This document shows positions 6,415 through 9,304 of a stretch of DNA of 9,304 nt, in pieces (the stretch's first letter is position 1; each line of letters begins with the position of its first letter). The translations under genes and the position numbers were made by a program. The notes under the pieces are model-generated. The model was not told the DNA's origin. It did no database searches and saw only the letters and a list, made by a program, of their open reading frames with translations. This DNA is from CAZMJG01 sp964576365 (lineage in GTDB: Bacteria > Patescibacteriota > Microgenomatia > UBA1406 > GWC2-37-13): assembly GCA_964576365.1 (NCBI GenBank), contig CAZNUT010000043.1:1-9304 (forward strand), in the 5' to 3' direction.

Positions 6415-6438
6415 ATGAAAGGAGGTGACAAACAGTGA
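6415..6438 (+). other. Possible seven-codon leader ORF containing the Shine-Dalgarno
   Basis: ATG at 6415 opens a frame encoding MKGGDKQ and stops at TGA 6436-6438. The stop overlaps the GTG start at 6435-6437 as GTGA. The second to fifth codons contain the whole AAAGGAGGTGA Shine-Dalgarno of the downstream gene. A ribosome that translated this leader from a leaderless or near-leaderless start would finish exactly on the GTG. It could equally be an accident of the purine-rich ribosome site. Confidence 0.35.
6418..6428 (+). promoter_or_regulatory. Strong Shine-Dalgarno for the GTG at 6435
   Basis: AAAGGAGGTGA is complementary to the 16S rRNA 3' end over essentially its whole length. Its AGGAGG core (6420-6425) ends 9 nt before the GTG. 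This fixes the GTG at 6435 as the start of the exported protein. No other gene in the window has a comparable ribosome binding site. Confidence 0.85.
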
Positions 6439-6944
6439 ACAATAAAACAAAAGCGATAGCAGTTTTGCTTTTTTCAACAGGCATGATCTACTCAGTGCCG
6501 CTTGCGCATGCACAAACTCCGACACAAACACCTGTCCAGTCTTTGATCGAGCGAATTGCTTCTCGGTTTGGTCTTGCCAATCAAGATGTTCAGAATGTAT
6601 TTGTAGAACATAAACAAAATATGATGAATGTCAAAATGGAAAGGTACGAGGAGTTTTTGACAAAGGCTGTTCAGGATAAAAAAATAACTGAAGCACAAAA
6701 AAAATTACTGATTGATAAATACAATGAGTTTGCTGCACAGCGTAAAAACGAAATGAATACGTGGCTCTCGATGACTCCACAGGAACGAGCTGATGCAATG
6801 AAAAAACATCGAGAAGAGCTTGAATCATGGGCAAAATCCCAAAATATCGACTTGTCTTTCCTTTGGGGAGTAGGCGGACCGCGCAAAGGTATGATGAAAG
6901 GAATGGGCGGTATAAACGGAGGTCGAGGTATGCATATGTGGTAA
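6435..6944 (+). CDS. Small exported helical protein with Met/Gly-rich tail
   Basis: A 169-residue protein read from GTG. Residues 1-26 form a signal peptide (NNKTKAIAVLLFSTGMIYSV..AHA) with likely cleavage after AHA before QTPTQT. The mature part is strongly helical and charged: segments around LIERIASRFGLANQDVQNVF, RYEEFLTKAVQDKKITEAQKKLLIDKY and MTPQERADAMKKHREELESW suggest an alpha-helical hairpin. The last 20 residues are Gly, Met and basic, with Met pairs and a terminal GMHMW. Size, helicity and the place after a two-component system recall CpxP/Spy-type periplasmic stress proteins, and parts resemble DUF2680-like exported proteins, but no LTxxQ pair is present, so homology is unproven. 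The tail could bind soft metals through Met and His. Its strong ribosome site implies high output. A hairpin terminator follows at 6966. Confidence 0.8.
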   Translation: MNNKTKAIAVLLFSTGMIYSVPLAHAQTPTQTPVQSLIERIASRFGLANQDVQNVFVEHKQNMMNVKMERYEEFLTKAVQDKKITEAQKKLLIDKYNEFAAQRKNEMNTWLSMTPQERADAMKKHREELESWAKSQNIDLSFLWGVGGPRKGMMKGMGGINGGRGMHMW

Positions 6945-6965
6945 TGGCACATATATATTACACAT

Positions 6966-6987
6966 CCAGTCCCGGACGCGGGACTGG
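6966..6987 (+). terminator. GC-rich hairpin after the exported-protein gene
   Basis: CCAGTCCCG and CGGGACTGG form a perfect 9-bp stem with the four-base loop GACG, 21 bp after the stop codon at 6944. The stem is the most stable hairpin in the window. The tail TTTGTGTT is U-rich but interrupted, so termination may be partial. The tail also contains the -10 box of the next gene. It is symmetric, but no minus-strand gene abuts it. Confidence 0.7.
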
Positions 6988-6991
6988 TTTG

Positions 6992-7000
6992 TGTTATCAT
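6992..7000 (+). promoter_or_regulatory. Extended -10 box of the 7007 gene, leaderless layout
   Basis: TGTTATCAT fits TG-N-TATAAT with one mismatch. It is followed by AGAAAA and then the ATG at 7007, so transcription should begin at or next to the start codon. The box begins 5 bp after the upstream hairpin, inside its U-rich tail, which is compact packing. No -35 is evident, since the hairpin occupies that position. Confidence 0.55.
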
Positions 7001-7006
7001 AGAAAA

Positions 7007-7288
7007 ATGGTTTATATCGAGAAGGGAACTCGTCCGCGCGATAGGCATAAGTTAGAGAAGGGTAGAGGTGTTAAAAAGTGGGACATTGGTGAAATTGTTG
7101 CTCTACCAGAAGACAATCCGATCAGACTGGAATTCGTTCGTGCAAATAAAGAATTGCTTGCTGTAGTACCTGAACTTGCTGCAAACTTTACATTAATGGA
7201 TTTAATTGCGGCAGAAGCAGATTTACAGAAATCTAGCTCACCAACAGCCGCAATTGAAAACGATCCTTCGCTGCTCTCTACTGTTTAG
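7007..7288 (+). CDS. Small protein of unknown function
   Basis: I do not recognise this 93-residue protein. It begins MVYIEKGTRPRDRHKLEKGRGV, a strongly basic first 25 residues. A mixed middle follows (WDIGEIVALPEDNPIRLEFVRANKELLAVVPELAANFTLMDLIAAEADLQ) that looks like a strand followed by helices, then a Ser/Pro-rich tail. There is no signal peptide, membrane helix or cysteine. The basic head could contact nucleic acid or a membrane surface; this is speculation. The frame stays open upstream to 6827, but that extension would run out of frame through the exported-protein gene and through the hairpin. The ATG at 7007 sits 6 nt behind an extended -10 box. It is probably a monocistronic unit. 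Confidence 0.65.
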   Translation: MVYIEKGTRPRDRHKLEKGRGVKKWDIGEIVALPEDNPIRLEFVRANKELLAVVPELAANFTLMDLIAAEADLQKSSSPTAAIENDPSLLSTV

Positions 7289-7311
7289 TTCAATAAATGG
7301 GAAATGAGTCA

Positions 7312-7341
7312 TTGGTAATTTGTAATTCTTACTTTTATACT
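7312..7341 (+). promoter_or_regulatory. Promoter of the DUF1761-type gene
   Basis: TTGGTA (7312-7317, four of six) and TATACT (7336-7341, five of six) are spaced by 18 bp. Transcription would start near 7348 with a leader of about 20 nt and no Shine-Dalgarno. The 14 bp at 7325-7338 (ATTCTTACTTTTAT) are identical to 6403-6416, just before the exported-protein gene. Confidence 0.5.
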
Positions 7342-7367
7342 AAGAATATTATTCATTCAACGTATCT

Positions 7368-7793
7368 ATGGAAATTGAAGTCAATTATATTGCAGTTATA
7401 TTAGGCGCAGTGCTCAGTATGGCTCTTGGGTTTTTGTGGTATTCTCCCTATTTATTTGGAAAAGCATGGATGAAATTGATGGGATATACACAGGAAAGTC
7501 TTAAAAAAGCGCAAAAAGAAATGGGGCCAATGTATGGTGTGAGTTTTGTCGCAACTCTTGCGACAGGTTTTGTGCTCGCACATATGATGGAAATATCAGA
7601 AGATTTTTATGATACATCAATGATGATGACCGGGATCACCACTGCATTTTGGGTATGGCTTGGTTTCATACTTCCAGTGCAACTTACAGAAGTATTGTTT
7701 GGTGGCAAGAAGTGGAAGTTATTTGCGATCAATACAGGGTATCAGCTCGCATCTGTGATTGTCCTTGGCATTGTCATTGCGCTATTTGATTAA
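7368..7793 (+). CDS. DUF1761-type four-helix membrane protein
   Basis: A 141-residue integral membrane protein with four predicted helices: about 7-28, 55-73, 84-104 and 118-139. The N-terminal pattern NYIAVILGAVLSMALGFLWYSPYLFGKAWMKLMG matches the DUF1761 signature, in which a first helix ends in a WYSP.LFGKAWM motif. The length is typical for that family. Biochemical function is not established for the family, so none is claimed. The short loop after the first helix is rich in Lys, Met and Gln. The start at ATG 7368 has its own promoter-like pair and no Shine-Dalgarno. It converges with apbE, the two stop codons being separated by 4 bp, and its transcript probably ends at the palindrome inside the apbE end. 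Confidence 0.88.
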   Translation: MEIEVNYIAVILGAVLSMALGFLWYSPYLFGKAWMKLMGYTQESLKKAQKEMGPMYGVSFVATLATGFVLAHMMEISEDFYDTSMMMTGITTAFWVWLGFILPVQLTEVLFGGKKWKLFAINTGYQLASVIVLGIVIALFD

Positions 7794-7797
7794 GTGA

Positions 7798-8676
7798 TTA
7801 GAAGTAAAGCTCAGCATTGAATCCAGATGATTTTTCATATGAAAAATCATTTTTGAGAATAAGATACTCAAAATCCGCTGCTGGCAGTAGTCTTTGTGCA
7901 TGAGTAAAAAAAAGAGCTGTCGCAAGTGCATCAGCTATCAATGCCTGCTTTGCGATGACCCAGGTAGCTATCACCTCCAGCGGAGGTCGGAGGGTACGGG
8001 GATTTATGATATGGTGAAAATCTCCCCATTTTCTTCTGCTGCCAGCCGAGGCGCAAATACTTTCATTTGCTATATTTACTACTCCGATAATTTTGTCAAA
8101 ATCCTGTGGGTGTTCGAGTCCAATGCGAAGTTGCTTGTCGTGAGAAGTCAGATGTCTGATATCTCCACTCGCGTCGACTGTAGCGTTGCGAATGTTTGAA
8201 TATATCAATATGTCAGTGACAAGATCTATAAGTTGGCCTTTTCCACCAGCGCCAAAATCCAGTAAAACAGGTCGTGTGCATTTCAATACTCTGTCTTTGT
8301 ATTCCATTACATCATCCCATGCTGGAGGTGCCTGAATCACGGGCTTATGTTTGAGAGAGTATGTGCTGTCATAGCCTGCATCAACAAGTGTTTGTCCTAT
8401 GAGTGGTGTAAAAAGGCCGTTTGTGAGATTGTAGAGTTTTCGATATATATCAAGGAGCTTGTCAGCTTCTTCAGGCAGTTTATATACACCAGCACGCTCA
8501 TTGATTTTTGTTATGAGAGAGTCTGGGCGAAAGCGAGAGTACGTCTTGTCATAAAGTTCTATACGCTCTTCAATCTGTTTCCAGATGTCCTGCGCGATGA
8601 GATGGTCGATGTCATCAAGTATATCGACTTGCCACTTTGTGCCTATACCCTCTGCGTGAAAAGTGATTGGCGACAT
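7798..8676 (-). CDS. apbE: ApbE-type FAD:protein FMN transferase
   Basis: ApbE moves FMN from FAD onto a Ser/Thr of a target protein through a phosphoester bond, with Mg2+. The 292-residue protein carries the family blocks in order: TYSRFRPDSLITKIN (45-59), LLDFGAGGKGQLIDL (138-152, the FAD-binding glycine block), NATVDASGDIRH (164-175), SICASAGSRRKW (206-217), HHIINPRTLRP (221-231) and the metal-site region ADALATALFF (248-257). It lacks any signal peptide or lipobox at the N-terminus (MSPITFHAEGIGTKWQ), unlike exported ApbE lipoproteins, so it should act in the cytoplasm. It starts at the ATG at 8674-8676, overlapping the stop codon of the FMN-binding gene by one base (TAATG), so translation is coupled. 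The adjacent gene encodes the expected substrate. The 3' end contains the 24-bp palindrome. Confidence 0.93.
   Translation of the reverse strand: MSPITFHAEGIGTKWQVDILDDIDHLIAQDIWKQIEERIELYDKTYSRFRPDSLITKINERAGVYKLPEEADKLLDIYRKLYNLTNGLFTPLIGQTLVDAGYDSTYSLKHKPVIQAPPAWDDVMEYKDRVLKCTRPVLLDFGAGGKGQLIDLVTDILIYSNIRNATVDASGDIRHLTSHDKQLRIGLEHPQDFDKIIGVVNIANESICASAGSRRKWGDFHHIINPRTLRPPLEVIATWVIAKQALIADALATALFFTHAQRLLPAADFEYLILKNDFSYEKSSGFNAELYF
7827..7850 (+). terminator. 24-bp perfect palindrome, likely plus-strand terminator inside apbE
   Basis: ATGATTTTTCAT followed directly by its reverse complement ATGAAAAATCAT gives a perfect palindrome of 24 bp. As RNA it is a 10-bp stem with an ATAT loop. On the plus strand TTTTTG follows, so it could terminate the DUF1761-type gene that ends 33 bp upstream. 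The stem is AT-rich and modest in strength. On the minus strand no U tract follows. The same bases encode apbE residues near KNDFSYEK. Confidence 0.5.
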
Positions 8677-9179
8677 TATGACTGAGCTTGCTGTATGATC
8701 TGTTCAATGGCGTTGTTAAATCCTTGCGGTGTGAGAGATGAGCCAGCTACTTTGTCCAGTTTGACTTCGCTGATTTTTTTTCCAACAACCATTGCCTTAT
8801 ACGCAGAAATAAATTTATCCTGATATTCCATAGAGACTGGCTTTGTTGCCATTTTTTCGACAGAGACATCGGCAACAGTGCCTTTTTCAAGCGTGACGAT
8901 CACTTTTATTTTTTCTTTATCATTTGGTATGGTGTAGTTACCAACAGCTTCATATTTACCATCTTTAAATTCACTACTTTCTGCGACCATTTTTGTTTCT
9001 GTAATGGTACCGCCTTGAGCAGTTTGTTGCGTTTGAGTTTCTGTGGGTGCGTTTTGTGATTTGGATCGTGCCTGATAAACAAATATACCTATCCCCAAAA
9101 CAACGATGAGGACGATAGCCATGAGGCCCATAGGAAATGATTTTTGTGTTGTTGTTGCATTATTTGTTTGTTCTTCCAT
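8676..9179 (-). CDS. Membrane-anchored FMN-binding domain protein, ApbE substrate
   Basis: A 167-residue protein: a short polar head, one membrane helix (about 17-36), a Gln/Thr-rich linker (37-60) and a C-terminal FMN-binding (NqrC/RnfG-type) domain from about 70. The flavinylation site is D142-K-V-A-G-S-S148-L-T150, aligning with the ApbE target consensus D-x-x-(S/T)-G-A-T. The acceptor is therefore most likely Ser148, with Thr150 as an alternative. The Ala to Ser change before it is unusual. Such one-domain proteins carry electrons in flavin-based membrane chains. Charges around the helix (Glu2, Glu3 and Lys13 before; Arg38 and Lys40 after) make it uncertain which side the domain faces. 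It is first in a two-gene unit with apbE, sharing TAATG, and its start is the ATG at 9177-9179 with no Shine-Dalgarno. A good promoter lies 25-53 bp upstream. Confidence 0.9.
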   Translation of the reverse strand: MEEQTNNATTTQKSFPMGLMAIVLIVVLGIGIFVYQARSKSQNAPTETQTQQTAQGGTITETKMVAESSEFKDGKYEAVGNYTIPNDKEKIKVIVTLEKGTVADVSVEKMATKPVSMEYQDKFISAYKAMVVGKKISEVKLDKVAGSSLTPQGFNNAIEQIIQQAQS

Positions 9180-9189
9180 AAAAAAATGA

Positions 9190-9199
9190 CTGTTAACAG
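9190..9199. promoter_or_regulatory. Short palindrome at the FMN-gene transcription start
   Basis: CTGTTAACAG is a perfect 10-bp palindrome just downstream of the -10 box (9204-9209). It therefore covers the expected start site of the FMN-binding/apbE message. Its position suits an operator, but ten bases are short and the regulator is unknown. Confidence 0.3.
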
Positions 9200-9203
9200 G
9201 TTA

Positions 9204-9232
9204 AATATACACTACATAAAGCCGTGTATCAA
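9204..9232 (-). promoter_or_regulatory. Promoter of the FMN-binding/apbE operon
   Basis: On the minus strand TTGATA (9227-9232, five of six) and TATATT (9204-9209, five of six) are separated by 17 bp, the optimal spacing. Transcription should start near 9198, giving a leader of about 19 nt that ends in a run of seven T residues before the ATG. No Shine-Dalgarno is present. Confidence 0.7.
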
Positions 9233-9254
9233 GTTTATAAAGGAGGTGTTGGGT

Positions 9255-9289
9255 TTAAGGTTTTAGGTGTCAGGGATTCAGGAATTCAG
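9255..9289 (-). repeat. Degenerate CTGA-N4 array, about 8-bp period, inverted
   Basis: On the plus strand TTAA, TTAG, TCAG, TCAG and TCAG start at 9255, 9263, 9270, 9278 and 9286 (spacings 8, 7, 8 and 8). On the minus strand these read as three CTGA-initial words followed by CTAA and CTTA words, the same form as the arrays at 1244 and 3487. It lies upstream of the FMN/apbE promoter and is read in that operon's direction. It may continue past the right edge; another TCAG is at 9291. Confidence 0.5.
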
Positions 9290-9304
9290 GTCAGCATGTC
9301 TGCC

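Noticed and set aside
6827..7006. Sixty-residue N-terminal extension of the 7007 protein.
   Set aside because: It would lie out of frame over the end of the exported-protein gene and through the hairpin. The ATG at 7007 has an appropriately placed -10 box.
9239..9248. Strong Shine-Dalgarno-like AAAGGAGGTG on the plus strand.
   Set aside because: The only nearby start, TTG at 9249, reaches a stop within six codons and no ORF continues to the edge. It is likely coincidental or part of the minus-strand upstream region.
1..9304. Alternative genetic code with TGA as glycine.
   Set aside because: TGA ends the hydrolase (4605-4607) and the histidine kinase (6359-6361) at the expected family lengths, and no internal TGA is needed in any gene.

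Overview
The window looks like a chromosomal stretch from a small-genome bacterium, most plausibly a Candidate Phyla Radiation (Patescibacteria, Microgenomates-like) lineage. This is an inference. It rests on a surface protein that joins a beta-helix and a Pro/Thr linker to a Cys cluster and a two-helix 'T4SS pilin'-type tail, on the near absence of Shine-Dalgarno sites, on several start codons lying 5-7 nt behind a -10 box, and on many short single-gene units. TAA, TAG and TGA all end genes here (TGA closes the hydrolase and the histidine kinase), so the SR1/Gracilibacteria TGA=Gly code is not in use. No rRNA, tRNA, CRISPR array, IS element or phage gene is visible.

Layout. Positions 1-221 are a divergent control region between a gene leaving the left edge on the minus strand and a 133-aa unknown protein (222-623). 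A consensus promoter and a 9-bp-arm palindrome lie between them. A minus-strand msrA (630-1154) converges on the unknown gene. Next come a 655-aa secreted beta-helix protein with a C-terminal membrane module (1305-3272), a 288-bp spacer, and a membrane-anchored alpha/beta hydrolase (3561-4607). A two-component pair follows: an OmpR-type regulator (4654-5337) overlapping a HAMP-less histidine kinase (5330-6361). After it lies a small exported helical protein with a Met/Gly-rich tail (6435-6944), the only gene with a strong Shine-Dalgarno. A terminator-like hairpin, a 93-aa unknown protein (7007-7288) and a DUF1761-type membrane protein (7368-7793) come next. The last unit is minus-strand: an FMN-binding-domain protein (8676-9179) translationally coupled to an ApbE-type FMN transferase (7798-8676).

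How genes may work together. The FMN-binding protein and ApbE form a substrate-enzyme pair for covalent flavinylation. The regulator, kinase and exported Met-rich protein resemble an envelope-stress or metal-stress module, on position and composition only. MsrA repairs oxidised methionine. The beta-helix protein probably displays a carbohydrate-binding or carbohydrate-cleaving domain at the surface.

The least explained signals are (i) degenerate CTGA-N4 arrays of about 8 bp period in three separate intergenic spaces, (ii) the -10-box-next-to-start-codon layout, and (iii) a seven-codon leader ORF that contains the one strong Shine-Dalgarno.
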